A stretch of 64,000 nt of DNA from Thiofaba sp039822285 (GCF_039822285.1 NZ_JBAJEY010000001.1:496001-560000); one strand, 5' to 3'. Counted from the stretch's first letter, positions 1-8,887 are shown. Notes: generated by a model from the sequence alone, not told the origin. Numbers and translations are program-made.

Positions 1-2093
1 CCATGGGCCTGGGCCCCCTGATGGCGATCTACCAGGCGCGCTTCATGAAGTACATGGACGCCCGGGGGCTCGCGCCCGAGGGCAAGCGCAAGGTGTGGGC
101 CTACCTCGGCGATGGCGAGATGGACGAACCGGAATCCCTCGGCGCCATCGGCCTCGCCGCGCGCGAGGAACTGGACAACCTGATCTTCGTGGTCAACTGC
201 AACCTGCAGCGCCTGGACGGCCCCGTGCGCGGCAACGGCAAGATCATCCAGGAGCTTGAGGCCCACTTCCGCGGCGCGGGCTGGAACGTGCTCAAGGTCA
301 TCTGGGGTTCCGGCTGGGACGAGCTGCTCGCCCATGACCACTCCGGCAAGCTGGTCCAGCGCATGATGGAAGTGGTGGACGGCGAGTACCAGTCCTACAA
401 GGGTAAGAATGGCGCCTACGTGCGCGAGCACTTCTTCGGCAAGTACCCGGAAACCCTCAAGCTCGTCGAGCACATGACCGACGACGAGATCTTCGCCCTC
501 ACCCGCGGCGGCCACAGCCCGCGCAAGCTCTACGCCGCCTACAAGGCTGCCACCGAGAGCGTGGGCAAACCGACCGTGATCCTTGCCAAGACCATCAAGG
601 GCTACGGCATGGGGCCGTATGGTGAGGCCTCCATGGCCATCCACCAGCAGAAGAAACTGGACCTGGACGGCCTGAAGTATTTCCGTGACCGCTTCTCCGT
701 ACCCATCTCGGATGAGCAGCTGGAGAAGGACATCCCCTTCTACCGCCCGGCCGCGGATTCCGAGGTCATGCAGTACATGCACGCCCGCCGCACGGCCCTG
801 GGCGGCTACCTGCCGACCCGCCGCGACGCTGCCCCGGCCGTGCCTGTGCCCCCGCTTTCCGCGTTCGACACCCTGCTGCAATCCACGGGTGATCGCGAGA
901 TGTCGACCACCATGGCCTTCGGCCGCCTGCTCGCCGCCCTGCTGCGCGACAAGGCGCTCGGCAAGCGCGTGGTGCCGATCATCCCGGACGAGGCGCGCAC
1001 CTTCGGCCTCGAGGGCCTGTTCCGTCAGGTCGGCATCTACGACCCGGCCGGCCAGCTGTATGAGCCGATCGATGCCAACCAGGTGATGTGGTACAAGCAG
1101 GCCGCCAACGGCCAGGTGCTGGAAGAAGGCATCAACGAGGCCGGCGCCATGTCGAGCTGGATCGCCGCCGGCACCGCCTACGCCAACCATGGCGTGGCCA
1201 TGGTGCCGTTCTACATCTACTACTCCATGTTCGGCTACCAGCGGATCGGCGATCTGGCCTGGGCGGCGGGCGACATCCAGGCGCGCGGCTTCCTGATGGG
1301 CGCCACCGCCGGCCGTACCACCCTCGCGGGTGAGGGCCTGCAGCACCAGGACGGCCACAACCTGCTTGCCTTCGGCCAGATCCCGAACTGCCTCTCCTAC
1401 GACCCGACCTTCGCCTACGAACTCGCCGTCATCGTCCACGATGGCCTTAAGCGCATGGTCGAGAACCGCGAGAGCGTGTTCTATTACATCACCGTGATGA
1501 ACGAGAACTATGCCCACCCGGAGATGCCGCAAGGCGTCGAGGACGGCATCATCAAGGGCCTGTACCGCTTCCGCGCAAGCGAGGCCAAGCACACGGTCCG
1601 CGCCCAGCTGATGGGCTCCGGCACCATCCTGCGCGAGGTCATCGCCGCCGCCGAGCTGCTGGAAGCCGACTGGGGCGTGGCTGCCGACGTCTGGTCGGCC
1701 ACCAGCTTCAACCTGCTCTACCGTGACGGCATGGACTGCGAGCGCTGGAACACCCGCCACCCCGAGGCCGAGCCGCGCGTGCCCTACGTCACCCAGTGCC
1801 TGGGCGAGACCGTCGGCCCGATCATCGCCGCCACCGACTACGTGCGCGCCATCCCCGAACAGGTGCGCGCCTACCTGCCCGGCAAGCGCTACCTCACCCT
1901 GGGCACCGACGGCTTCGGCCGCTCCGACACCCGCCAGGCCCTGCGCCGTTTCTTCGAGGTGGACCGCTGGAACATCGTCGTCGCCACCCTCAAGGCCCTG
2001 GCCGACGAGGGCAGCGTGCCGGTGGCCAAGGTCAGCGAGGCGATCGCCAAGTACGGCATCGACGCCGACAAGCCCAACCCGATGACCGTGTAA
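1..2093 (+). CDS. aceE: Pyruvate dehydrogenase E1 component, homodimeric type (5'-truncated)
   Basis: ThDP-dependent E1 decarboxylates pyruvate and acetylates the lipoyl groups of E2 in the cytoplasmic pyruvate dehydrogenase complex. The reading frame is open from the window edge and ends at a TAA. About 696 residues are visible against roughly 885-890 in the family, so about 190 N-terminal residues lie upstream; the first visible ATG at position 3 is internal. The ThDP-binding segment starts at GDGEMDEP and ends at NCNLQR near residues 37-70. The middle and C-terminal transketolase-like domains follow, including the conserved TTLAGEGLQHQDGHN stretch. It is followed after 12 bp by aceF, preceded by a clear AAGGAGAG ribosome site, so it is the first visible gene of an aceE-aceF-lpdA operon. 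Confidence 0.97.
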   Translation, partial: MGLGPLMAIYQARFMKYMDARGLAPEGKRKVWAYLGDGEMDEPESLGAIGLAAREELDNLIFVVNCNLQRLDGPVRGNGKIIQELEAHFRGAGWNVLKVIWGSGWDELLAHDHSGKLVQRMMEVVDGEYQSYKGKNGAYVREHFFGKYPETLKLVEHMTDDEIFALTRGGHSPRKLYAAYKAATESVGKPTVILAKTIKGYGMGPYGEASMAIHQQKKLDLDGLKYFRDRFSVPISDEQLEKDIPFYRPAADSEVMQYMHARRTALGGYLPTRRDAAPAVPVPPLSAFDTLLQSTGDREMSTTMAFGRLLAALLRDKALGKRVVPIIPDEARTFGLEGLFRQVGIYDPAGQLYEPIDANQVMWYKQAANGQVLEEGINEAGAMSSWIAAGTAYANHGVAMVPFYIYYSMFGYQRIGDLAWAAGDIQARGFLMGATAGRTTLAGEGLQHQDGHNLLAFGQIPNCLSYDPTFAYELAVIVHDGLKRMVENRESVFYYITVMNENYAHPEMPQGVEDGIIKGLYRFRASEAKHTVRAQLMGSGTILREVIAAAELLEADWGVAADVWSATSFNLLYRDGMDCERWNTRHPEAEPRVPYVTQCLGETVGPIIAATDYVRAIPEQVRAYLPGKRYLTLGTDGFGRSDTRQALRRFFEVDRWNIVVATLKALADEGSVPVAKVSEAIAKYGIDADKPNPMTV

Positions 2094-2105
2094 GGAGAGC
2101 CGCGC

Positions 2106-3461
2106 ATGGGTATGCACAAATTCCTGCTGCCGGACATCGGCAACTACGAGAACATCCCGGTCATCGAGCTCCTGGTCAGCGAGGGCGACACGGTCGAGAA
2201 GGACCAGTCGGTCCTCACCCTGGAGTCCGACAAGGCCACCATGGAGATCCCGGCCCCGGTCAGTGGAGTGATCCGTAACCTCCAGATCAAACTGGAGGAC
2301 AAGGTCAGCAAGGGCAGCTACATCTGCGACATCGAGACCTCGATGGACGCGCCGGCCCCGGCACCTTCCACTTCATCCCCCCTCTCCCTTGAGGGGAGAG
2401 GGGCCGGGGGTGAGGGTGGTAAGCCTTCAAGCGAAGCGTCCACCCCAACCGCTGCATCACCCTCTCCCCAGCCCTCCCCCGTCAAGGGGGAGGGGGCAGG
2501 TCTGACGCAAGCCGCTGAGAAGCCCATCAATGCCCAACCCTCCGGGGCGAAGTTCCACGCCTCGCCTTCGGTGCGCGCCTACGCCCGTCATCTCGGCGTG
2601 GAGCTTGCGCACGTCACCGGCACCGGCCCCAAGGGCCGCATCCAGAAGCAGGACGTAGAGGCCTACATCAAGGCCGTGATGCAGGGCGAGAAGCCCGCGC
2701 CCAAGGCCCCGGTCACGGCCGGCGCCGGCATTCCGCAGGTCCCGGCCATCGACTTCAGCCAGTTCGGCCCGACCGAGGAGAAGGAGCTGTCCCGGATCAA
2801 GAAGCTCTCCGGCAAGCACCTCACCGCCTGCTGGCTCAACATCCCGCACGTCACCCAGTTCGACGAGGCGGACATCACCGAGCTGGAGGCCTTCCGTACA
2901 AGCCTCAAGGCCCGCGCCGACAAGGCCGGGGTGAAGCTCACCCCGCTGCCGTTCGTGATGATGGCCGTGGTGCAGGCGCTCAAGGAGTTCCCACAGTTCA
3001 ACGCCTCGCTCAATCCGGGCGGCGAGAAACTGATCCTCAAGCGCTACTACAACATCGGCGTGGCGGTGGACACCCCGAACGGCCTGGTCGTGCCGGTGGT
3101 CAAGGACGTAGACAAAAAAGGCCTGTTCGAGCTCGCCCGGGAATTGGCGGAGCTTGGCCAGAAGGCGCGCGACGGCAAGCTGGCCCCCAGCGACATGCAG
3201 GGCGGCACCTTCAGCATCTCAAGTTTGGGCGGCATCGGCGGCACCCAGTTCACCCCGATCGTCAATGCCCCGGAGGTCGCCATCCTCGGCCTGTCCAAGG
3301 CCAAGATGGCCCCGGTGTGGAATGGCGCAAGCTTCGAGCCGCGGCTGATGATGCCATTCTCCGTCTCCTACGATCACCGCGTGATCGACGGGGCCGAGGG
3401 CGTGCGCTTCACCACCCGCCTGGCCGCCCTGCTGCGCGACTTGCGCGAAATGCTGATCTGA
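2106..3461 (+). CDS. aceF: Dihydrolipoamide acetyltransferase, E2 of pyruvate dehydrogenase
   Basis: E2 core of the pyruvate dehydrogenase complex, transferring the acetyl group from lipoyl-lysine to CoA. 451 residues. A single N-terminal lipoyl domain (about residues 3-77) has the lipoylation site ESDKATME. The peripheral-subunit-binding domain follows at about 150-190 (ASPSVRAYARHLGVEL), then the catalytic domain with the C-terminal DHRVIDGAEG active-site motif. The start at 2106 has an AAGGAGAG site 8 bp upstream; an ATG two codons later is possible. Residues about 90-131, in the linker after the lipoyl domain, are encoded by a pair of inverted GC-rich palindromes (see the repeat entry). 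The lipoyl domain is closely similar at DNA level to that of the downstream lpdA. Confidence 0.97.
   Translation: MGMHKFLLPDIGNYENIPVIELLVSEGDTVEKDQSVLTLESDKATMEIPAPVSGVIRNLQIKLEDKVSKGSYICDIETSMDAPAPAPSTSSPLSLEGRGAGGEGGKPSSEASTPTAASPSPQPSPVKGEGAGLTQAAEKPINAQPSGAKFHASPSVRAYARHLGVELAHVTGTGPKGRIQKQDVEAYIKAVMQGEKPAPKAPVTAGAGIPQVPAIDFSQFGPTEEKELSRIKKLSGKHLTACWLNIPHVTQFDEADITELEAFRTSLKARADKAGVKLTPLPFVMMAVVQALKEFPQFNASLNPGGEKLILKRYYNIGVAVDTPNGLVVPVVKDVDKKGLFELARELAELGQKARDGKLAPSDMQGGTFSISSLGGIGGTQFTPIVNAPEVAILGLSKAKMAPVWNGASFEPRLMMPFSVSYDHRVIDGAEGVRFTTRLAALLRDLREMLI
2376..2496. repeat. REP-like inverted doublet inside aceF
   Basis: Two GC-rich palindromic arms in opposite orientation lie at 2376-2417 and 2458-2496. 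Each has a CCCTC...GAGGG stem-loop with a short purine-rich flank (GGGGGTGAGGG or its complement), and about 40 bp separates them. The unit is read in frame and encodes a Ser/Pro/Gly/Glu-rich segment between the lipoyl and E1/E3-binding domains. The same arms occur at five other loci in this window. Confidence 0.85.
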
Positions 3462-3471
3462 GGAGCGGGCC

Positions 3472-5265
3472 ATGGCGAAGATCGAAACCGTCCTGCTGCC
3501 GGACATCGGCAACTACGAGAACATCCCGGTCATCGAACTGCTCGTCCAGCCGGGCGAGCAGGTCGAGAAGGACCAGTCCCTTTTGACCCTGGAGTCCGAC
3601 AAGGCGACCATGGAGATCCCCTCCCCCGTCAATGGGCGGGTGGTGGAATTCCTGGTCAAGCTCGGGGACAAGGTCAGTAAAGGCACACCGGTCGCCAACA
3701 TCGAAGTCGCCGCCGATCTCCCCTCCCCCCTTGCGGGGGAGGGGCCGGGGGAGAGGGGGCAACAAGCGCCCGCCATGACCGCAGCACCCGCCGCCGCATC
3801 ACCCCCTCCCCAACCCTCCCCCCTCAAGGGGGAGGGAGCCCTTCCGTCAGCCGATATCACCTGCGACGTGCTCGTCCTCGGCGCTGGCCCCGGCGGCTAC
3901 ACCGCCGCCTTCCGCGCTGCGGACCTCGGCAAGCGCGTGGTGCTGGTGGAGAAGGAGCCGGTGCTCGGCGGGGTGTGCCTGAATGTCGGCTGCATCCCCT
4001 CCAAGGCCCTGCTGCACGTGGCCCAGGTCATGAACGAGACGCGTGAGATGGCTGCGCACGGGGTGAGCTTCAGCGAGCCCGCGGTGGACCTGCCCAAGCT
4101 GCGCGGTTTCAAGGAAGGCGTGATCAAAAAGCTCACCACCGGCCTCGCGGGGCTGGCGAAACAGCGCAAGGTGCAGGTGGTGAGCGGTGTGGGCCGCTTC
4201 ACCTCGCCGCACACCGTGGCGGTGGAGACGGCTGAAGGGGTAAAGACCGTGGCTTTCGAGCACGCCATCATCGCGGTCGGCTCCCGCCCGGTGCAACTGC
4301 CGTTCATCCCCCACGACGACCCGCGGGTGATGGACTCCACCGGGGCGCTGGAACTCGCCGAGATCCCCAAGCGCCTCTTGGTCATCGGCGGCGGCATCAT
4401 CGGCCTGGAGATGGCTCAGGTCTACGATGCCCTGGGCGCGAAGATCACCGTGGTCGAACTGTCCGACACCATCATCCCCGGCGCCGACAAGGACATCACC
4501 CTGCCGCTGCTCAAGCGCATCAAAAAGCGCTACGAGGCGATCTACCTTGGTGCCAAGGTGACCGCCGTGCAGGCCACCCCCGAAGGCTTGGTGGTGTCCT
4601 TCGAGGGCAAGGGTGTGCCGGAGCAGGACACCTTCGACCGCATCCTGGTGGCCGTCGGCCGCGTGCCGAACGGCAAGCTGATCGACGCGGACAAGGCCGG
4701 GGTGCATGTCGATGAGCGTGGCTTTATCCCCGCCGATGCCCGTCTGCGCACTAACGTGCCGCATATCCACGCCATCGGCGACGTGATCGGCCAGCCGATG
4801 CTCGCGCACAAGGCGGTGCATGAGGGCAAGGTGGCCGCCGAGGTGATCTGTGGCCTGCCGTCGGCCTTCACGCCGATGGGCATCCCGGGCGTGGCCTACA
4901 CCGACCCGGAGGTGGCCTGGGTGGGCAAGACCGAGGAGGAGCTCAAGCGCGAAGGTATCGCCTACGAGAAGGGGGCCTTCCCCTGGGCTGCCTCGGGCCG
5001 CTCGCTCTCCCTTGGCCGCGACGAAGGGCTGACCAAGGCCCTGTTCTGCGCCGAGACCCACCGCCTGCTGGGCGCGGGGATCGTCGGGCCGAATGCGGGT
5101 GAGCTGATTGCCGAGGCCGCCCTGGCGCTGGAAATGGGCGCGGACATGGCCGACATCGGCCTGACCATCCACCCGCACCCCACCCTGTCCGAGACCCTCG
5201 GCTTTGCCGCCGAGATGGCCGAAGGCACCATCACCGACCTGCTGCCGCCGAAGAAGCGGCACTGA
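3472..5265 (+). CDS. lpdA: Dihydrolipoamide dehydrogenase (E3) with N-terminal lipoyl domain
   Basis: FAD-dependent E3 reoxidises dihydrolipoyl groups of E2 with NAD+. 597 residues, longer than the usual 470-480 because a lipoyl domain (residues 3-77, ESDKATME) is fused in front. The flavoprotein starts near residue 125 with VLVLGAGPGGY. The redox-active disulfide is CLNVGC in GGVCLNVGCIPSK, the NAD site is VIGGGIIGLEMAQ, and the C-terminal catalytic HPHPTLSE is present. The start has a GAGGAG site and lies 10 bp after aceF. Residues about 83-122 of the linker are encoded by an inverted palindrome doublet at the equivalent position to that in aceF. A lipoyl-E3 fusion is known from several betaproteobacteria and Neisseria. 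Confidence 0.97.
   Translation: MAKIETVLLPDIGNYENIPVIELLVQPGEQVEKDQSLLTLESDKATMEIPSPVNGRVVEFLVKLGDKVSKGTPVANIEVAADLPSPLAGEGPGERGQQAPAMTAAPAAASPPPQPSPLKGEGALPSADITCDVLVLGAGPGGYTAAFRAADLGKRVVLVEKEPVLGGVCLNVGCIPSKALLHVAQVMNETREMAAHGVSFSEPAVDLPKLRGFKEGVIKKLTTGLAGLAKQRKVQVVSGVGRFTSPHTVAVETAEGVKTVAFEHAIIAVGSRPVQLPFIPHDDPRVMDSTGALELAEIPKRLLVIGGGIIGLEMAQVYDALGAKITVVELSDTIIPGADKDITLPLLKRIKKRYEAIYLGAKVTAVQATPEGLVVSFEGKGVPEQDTFDRILVAVGRVPNGKLIDADKAGVHVDERGFIPADARLRTNVPHIHAIGDVIGQPMLAHKAVHEGKVAAEVICGLPSAFTPMGIPGVAYTDPEVAWVGKTEEELKREGIAYEKGAFPWAASGRSLSLGRDEGLTKALFCAETHRLLGAGIVGPNAGELIAEAALALEMGADMADIGLTIHPHPTLSETLGFAAEMAEGTITDLLPPKKRH
3718..3837. repeat. REP-like inverted doublet inside lpdA
   Basis: Arms at 3718-3759 and 3800-3837 are inverted copies of the same palindrome family as in aceF, separated by about 40 bp. 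The unit is in frame and stop-free. It encodes a Pro/Ala/Gly-rich linker directly after the lipoyl domain, mirroring the aceF insertion site. Confidence 0.85.
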
Positions 5266-5350
5266 GCCCCCCCCACACCGGGACGGTCATACCAGCCGCC
5301 CGGTGTACAGGGCACCGCGCTCTTTTTGGTGCGTTTCCCGGAGATTGCGC

Positions 5351-6148
5351 ATGGATCTTCTCGCCCTAGGCATCTATGCCCTGCTTGGGGTCTTCACCGG
5401 CCTCATGGCCGGCCTGCTCGGCATCGGCGGCGGCCTAATCGTCGTACCCGCGCTTGCCTACCTCTACACCCTCCAGGGCACCGTGTCCGCCGAGCACCTG
5501 ATGCAGGTCGCGGTCGGCACCTCGCTCGCGACCATCATCCTCACCTCCATCGGCTCCATCTGGACGCATCACAAGAAGCGCGCGGTGGACTGGTACGTGG
5601 TGCGCCGCATCCTCGGGGGGCTCGTGATCGGCTCGGTAGCAGGCTCTTATCTTGCCCACTACCTGCCGAGCGATGTGCTCAAGAAGCTCTTCGGCACGCT
5701 CGAGATCCTGATCGCCCTGCAGATGGCCTTCGGCCGCCAGCCCGCACCACACCGCCAGCTCCCCGCCCTGCCCGGCATGACCGTGGCCGGCACCGGCGTC
5801 GGCGCGCTCAGCTCGATCATGGGCATGGGCGGAGGCGCGATCTCCACGCCCTTCTTCGTCTGGTGCAACATGCCAATCCGCAACGCCATCGCCACCTCGG
5901 CGGCCATCGGCCTGCCCGCCGCCATGGCGGGTTCGGCGGCGTATGTCGTGGCCGGATGGAACCTCGCGGGGCTGCCCGAGGCGAGCCTGGGCTACGTCTA
6001 CCTTCCGGCCTGGCTCGGCATCGGCATCATGAGCATCCTGTTCGCCCGGGTCGGCGCCCAACTCACCCACCGGCTGCCGGTCAATGTCTTGAAGAAGGTC
6101 TTCGCTCTGCTTTTGATCGGACTGGGCGTGAAGATGCTGCTCGGCTGA
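5351..6148 (+). CDS. TauE/SafE family sulfite exporter-like permease
   Basis: Polytopic inner-membrane protein of the TauE/SafE family (265 residues). Characterised members export or take up sulfite, sulfoacetate or related organosulfur anions, but the substrate here cannot be read from sequence. Family signatures are the two internal repeats that begin with glycine-rich turns: GLLGIGGGLIVVPAL near residue 25 and SIMGMGGGAISTPF near residue 160. The frame is open further upstream to 5204, but that segment overlaps lpdA in another frame and lacks family similarity, so the ATG at 5351 is chosen. A weak hairpin (5276-5305) lies between lpdA and this gene. Confidence 0.88.
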   Translation: MDLLALGIYALLGVFTGLMAGLLGIGGGLIVVPALAYLYTLQGTVSAEHLMQVAVGTSLATIILTSIGSIWTHHKKRAVDWYVVRRILGGLVIGSVAGSYLAHYLPSDVLKKLFGTLEILIALQMAFGRQPAPHRQLPALPGMTVAGTGVGALSSIMGMGGGAISTPFFVWCNMPIRNAIATSAAIGLPAAMAGSAAYVVAGWNLAGLPEASLGYVYLPAWLGIGIMSILFARVGAQLTHRLPVNVLKKVFALLLIGLGVKMLLG

Positions 6149-6157
6149 GCAGACCTG

Positions 6158-6502
6158 TCAGATCGCCTTCACCCAAGCCGCGAAGGCCTCGTCGAAGGCA
6201 CGGATGGCCGCGACGAGCGGCCGGGCGGCGAGGCCGTGACTGACGAAGCTGTGTGCGGCGAAGGGATGGATGTTGCAGGCGGCGGGCGGCCGGAGTCCCA
6301 AACGGATGGTCTCGCGCATGCGCGGCAGGAAGATCCACTGCAGCCACATCTGCAGCGGCATGGTGTCGGCCGCGAAGGGCGTCTGGCTTGCGAGCGCCTC
6401 GGCCGAGGGCGGCTCAAGCGACCAAAGACCAAGACCGCGCATGGCGGTCTCGATGGCATCGAGCCGCTCGAGCATGCTCTGCTTGTCAGTGGAGCATGGC
6501 AC
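6158..6502 (-). CDS. yqcC: YqcC family protein (DUF446)
   Basis: Small cytoplasmic protein of unknown function, about 114 residues, resembling E. coli YqcC (109 residues). Shared features are an N-terminal helix (LERLDAIETAM) and the diagnostic MPLQMWLQWIFLPRM block, followed by an alanine-rich C-terminal helix. I choose the GTG at 6502 because a GAGGAGG ribosome site lies 9 bp upstream and it gives the family length; the later ATG at 6475 is the alternative. The start overlaps the 3' end of thiD by 17 bp, suggesting translational coupling. Confidence 0.75.
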   Translation of the reverse strand: MPCSTDKQSMLERLDAIETAMRGLGLWSLEPPSAEALASQTPFAADTMPLQMWLQWIFLPRMRETIRLGLRPPAACNIHPFAAHSFVSHGLAARPLVAAIRAFDEAFAAWVKAI

Positions 6503-7328
6503 GGCCGCTGCCCTCCTCATCGAGCACATCGTCTTCGCCCCCCGTCCAGAACAGGCGGTTCGGGATCATCTGCCCACGTCCCAGCCGGTAGGCCTGCTCG
6601 AGAGCCTGCCAGGTGTAGTCCTGCGCCTGGTGGATGGCGGTCATCGGCTCATGCCCCTGGGCCAACAGCCCGGCGATGGCGGAGGCGAGGGTGCAACCCG
6701 AGCCATGGAAGCTCTCCGCCAGCCGCGGCCAGCTGAAGGTCTCAAGCAGGCGGTGACCGCCGAACAGCAGGTTCTCGACCTCCGGCGTCGGCTCGTGCGT
6801 GCCGGTGATCAGCACGTACTCACTACCCTGCTCCAGCAGGGAGAGGGCGCAGGCGTGCAGGTTGTCGGCGTCCGGGGCGAGGCGGCGCGCCTCCTCGCTG
6901 TTGGGGGTGAGGATGGTGGCCTGCGGAATCAGGAGTTCGCGCATCGCGTCGATCAGCTCCTCGTCCGCGAGTTCCGTGCCGCCGCCGGCACGCAGCACCG
7001 GGTCGAGCACGACAGGAATCTGCGGATAATCGCGCAGGATGGTGTGGATGGCCTCGACCATCGCCGCGCTACCGAGCATGCCGAGCTTGATCGCCGCCAC
7101 CGGCATGTCCTCCAGCAAGGCGCGGGCCTGTTCGACCACCAGCAGGGCATCCACCTGCCCCACCCTGATCACGTCGCGGGTGTCCTGCACGGTGAGGGCG
7201 GTGGCGATGGGGGCCGCGTGGCACCCCTGGCTGATGATGGCCTCGATGTCGGCCGAAAGGCCCGCCCCGCCGGTGGGGTCGAGGCCGGCGAAGACGAGCA
7301 CGACGGGCGGTGGTTTGATGTCCTGCAT
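6486..7328 (-). CDS. thiD: Hydroxymethylpyrimidine (phosphate) kinase, thiamine biosynthesis
   Basis: Ribokinase-fold kinase that phosphorylates hydroxymethylpyrimidine (phosphate) for thiamine synthesis. About 280 residues from the ATG at 7328; an ATG at 7340 is an alternative start. The substrate-binding N-terminus AGLDPTGGAG, the central DPVLRAGGG and the ATP/anion-hole motif FHGSGCTLASAIA are present. No other thiamine gene is nearby. The gene is followed by overlapping yqcC and is divergent from the YihY gene with only 24 bp between start codons, so promoter elements must lie partly in coding sequence. Confidence 0.93.
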   Translation of the reverse strand: MQDIKPPPVVLVFAGLDPTGGAGLSADIEAIISQGCHAAPIATALTVQDTRDVIRVGQVDALLVVEQARALLEDMPVAAIKLGMLGSAAMVEAIHTILRDYPQIPVVLDPVLRAGGGTELADEELIDAMRELLIPQATILTPNSEEARRLAPDADNLHACALSLLEQGSEYVLITGTHEPTPEVENLLFGGHRLLETFSWPRLAESFHGSGCTLASAIAGLLAQGHEPMTAIHQAQDYTWQALEQAYRLGRGQMIPNRLFWTGGEDDVLDEEGSGRAMLH

Positions 7329-7352
7329 GGATGGTCCCATGGCGTATGATCG

Positions 7353-8669
7353 ATGAATGCTTTCGAGAATAGACCCATGCGCCCACGCCCTCAACGCCTG
7401 ATGCCTCCCGCCGTGCGTACGGCGTGGAAACGGATACTGCTCGTCGGACGGCACCTCTGGCAGGAACTGGATCACGGTCAGCTCAACCTGCACGCGATGA
7501 GCCTGTCCTTCACCACCCTGCTCTCGCTCGCCCCGCTCCTGGCGGTGAGCTTCTCGGTACTGAAGGCGTTCGGCGTACAGGACGTCTTGCTGCCCTTCCT
7601 GCTGAATGTGCTCGAGCCGCTGGGCGCACAGGGCGAGGAGATCGCCAGCCGCATCGTCGGCTTCGTCGAGAACATCCGCGTCGGCGTGCTCGGGGCGATC
7701 GGCCTGGCCCTGCTGTTTTACACCGTGATCGCGCTGATGCAGAAAGTTGAGCGGGCCTTCAACGATGTCTGGCGCGTGCGTGAGGACCGCCCGCTGGCGC
7801 AACGCTTCACCCACTACCTGTCGGTCGTGATCGTCGGTCCGGTGCTGCTGTTCGCCATCATCAGCGCCCTCACCCAGTTTTCCGGGGCCGCGGCGAGCCT
7901 GCCGATCGCGGGGGGACTCCTGACCCCCTTGGGCCACGGCCTGGAACGGCTCGCCCCCTATCTGATGCTGGCCGGCACCTTCGCCTTCATCTACATCTAC
8001 GTCCCCAACACCCGCGTGCGGCTGGGACCGGCCCTGATCGGCGCCGCTCTGGCGGCCGTAGTCTGGCTGTTTACCGGGCGCCTGTTCGCCGACGTGGTGG
8101 TCAAGACCGGAAACTACACCGCCATCTATTCCGCCTTTGCCGGCCTAATCCTGTTCATGCTCTGGCTCCACCTCGCCTGGCTGATCCTGCTGCTGGGCGC
8201 GAGCGTCAGCTACGCACTGCAGAATCCGAAGCGCGTGGGCCATCGCTTCGATGGACACAGCCGAGCCGCCGCCGAAACCACCCTCCGGATGGCGGCACTG
8301 ATCGCTGACGACTTCACCCACGCGGGTCCGGGATGGACCGCCCCGGCCCTGGCCAGCCGCCTGAACATGCGCCAGGACGAAATTCTTCCCCTGCTTGAGC
8401 GCCTGCATGCGGCGAACATCCTGATGCCGGATACGCGCGAGCCACCGGCATGGCGCCCCGCAGCGGCACTGGAGGCCATCCCGCTGGAGAAAGTGATCGA
8501 AGTGGCCGAGGGTGTGGCAGTCCTCGACGAGGAAGGCCCGGCCGTCTCGACCATCATGCGACGGATGCACGCCGCCCGTGCCCAGGCCCTGAGTGGGATG
8601 ACCCTGCGCGACCTGACGCAGACGCCAAGTCCCCAATCACACAATAATGATGGGGGCTTGCAGACATAA
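7353..8669 (+). CDS. YihY/UPF0761 family inner-membrane protein
   Basis: Membrane protein of the YihY (historically BrkB/RNase BN-like) family, 438 residues. The N-terminal two thirds carry the six-helix family core: SLSFTTLLSLAPLLAVSF near residue 50, then helices near 108-128, 155-175, 200-220, 230-250 and 260-285. A cytoplasmic C-terminal domain (about 310-420) looks like a winged-helix-type fold (APALASRLNMRQDEILPLLERL), as in the long form of the family. The older RNase BN assignment has been withdrawn for the family and no molecular function is established. An ATG at 7377 is an alternative start. Confidence 0.9.
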   Translation: MNAFENRPMRPRPQRLMPPAVRTAWKRILLVGRHLWQELDHGQLNLHAMSLSFTTLLSLAPLLAVSFSVLKAFGVQDVLLPFLLNVLEPLGAQGEEIASRIVGFVENIRVGVLGAIGLALLFYTVIALMQKVERAFNDVWRVREDRPLAQRFTHYLSVVIVGPVLLFAIISALTQFSGAAASLPIAGGLLTPLGHGLERLAPYLMLAGTFAFIYIYVPNTRVRLGPALIGAALAAVVWLFTGRLFADVVVKTGNYTAIYSAFAGLILFMLWLHLAWLILLLGASVSYALQNPKRVGHRFDGHSRAAAETTLRMAALIADDFTHAGPGWTAPALASRLNMRQDEILPLLERLHAANILMPDTREPPAWRPAAALEAIPLEKVIEVAEGVAVLDEEGPAVSTIMRRMHAARAQALSGMTLRDLTQTPSPQSHNNDGGLQT

Positions 8670-8747
8670 CCCTTCTTGTTTAATGTCTACATACGGTGTG
8701 GTTATAGGCCGCGCCGGATGACGCAACGACTTGATGGGAGACGTGCA

Positions 8748-8855
8748 ATGAACCTGATCATGAACGACCCGGCTGCCTGGGGAAGCATCGTTGTCCTGAC
8801 CGTCCTGATGGTCGGCGGCGCCTACGCCGTCTATCGCGCGGTCAGCCGCCACTGA
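8748..8855 (+). CDS. 35-residue single-pass membrane peptide
   Basis: A short reading frame encodes MNLIMNDPAAWGSIVVLTVL followed by a glycine/alanine-rich rest of the helix and a basic YRAVSRH tail. The layout is a short polar N-terminus, one hydrophobic helix (about residues 10-29) and a positively charged end, typical of real small membrane proteins. A GATGGGAG ribosome site is well placed 6-8 bp upstream of the ATG. It ends just before a GC-rich hairpin. I do not recognise the family with certainty and propose no function. Confidence 0.6.
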   Translation: MNLIMNDPAAWGSIVVLTVLMVGGAYAVYRAVSRH

Positions 8856-8866
8856 CCCTCTCATCC

Positions 8867-8887
8867 CGGGCTGGCCCGGCCAGCCCG
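8867..8887. terminator. GC-rich hairpin between convergent genes
   Basis: A perfect 8-bp inverted repeat (CGGGCTGG / CCAGCCCG, 5-base loop) lies between the convergent small membrane peptide and the 174-residue membrane protein. There is no U-run, so a terminator role is only suggested by position. Confidence 0.4.

Noticed and set aside
5276..5317. Terminator after lpdA
   Set aside because: The CACCGGG / CCCGGTG hairpin is followed by a short T-run only after another weak hairpin; too ambiguous to annotate.
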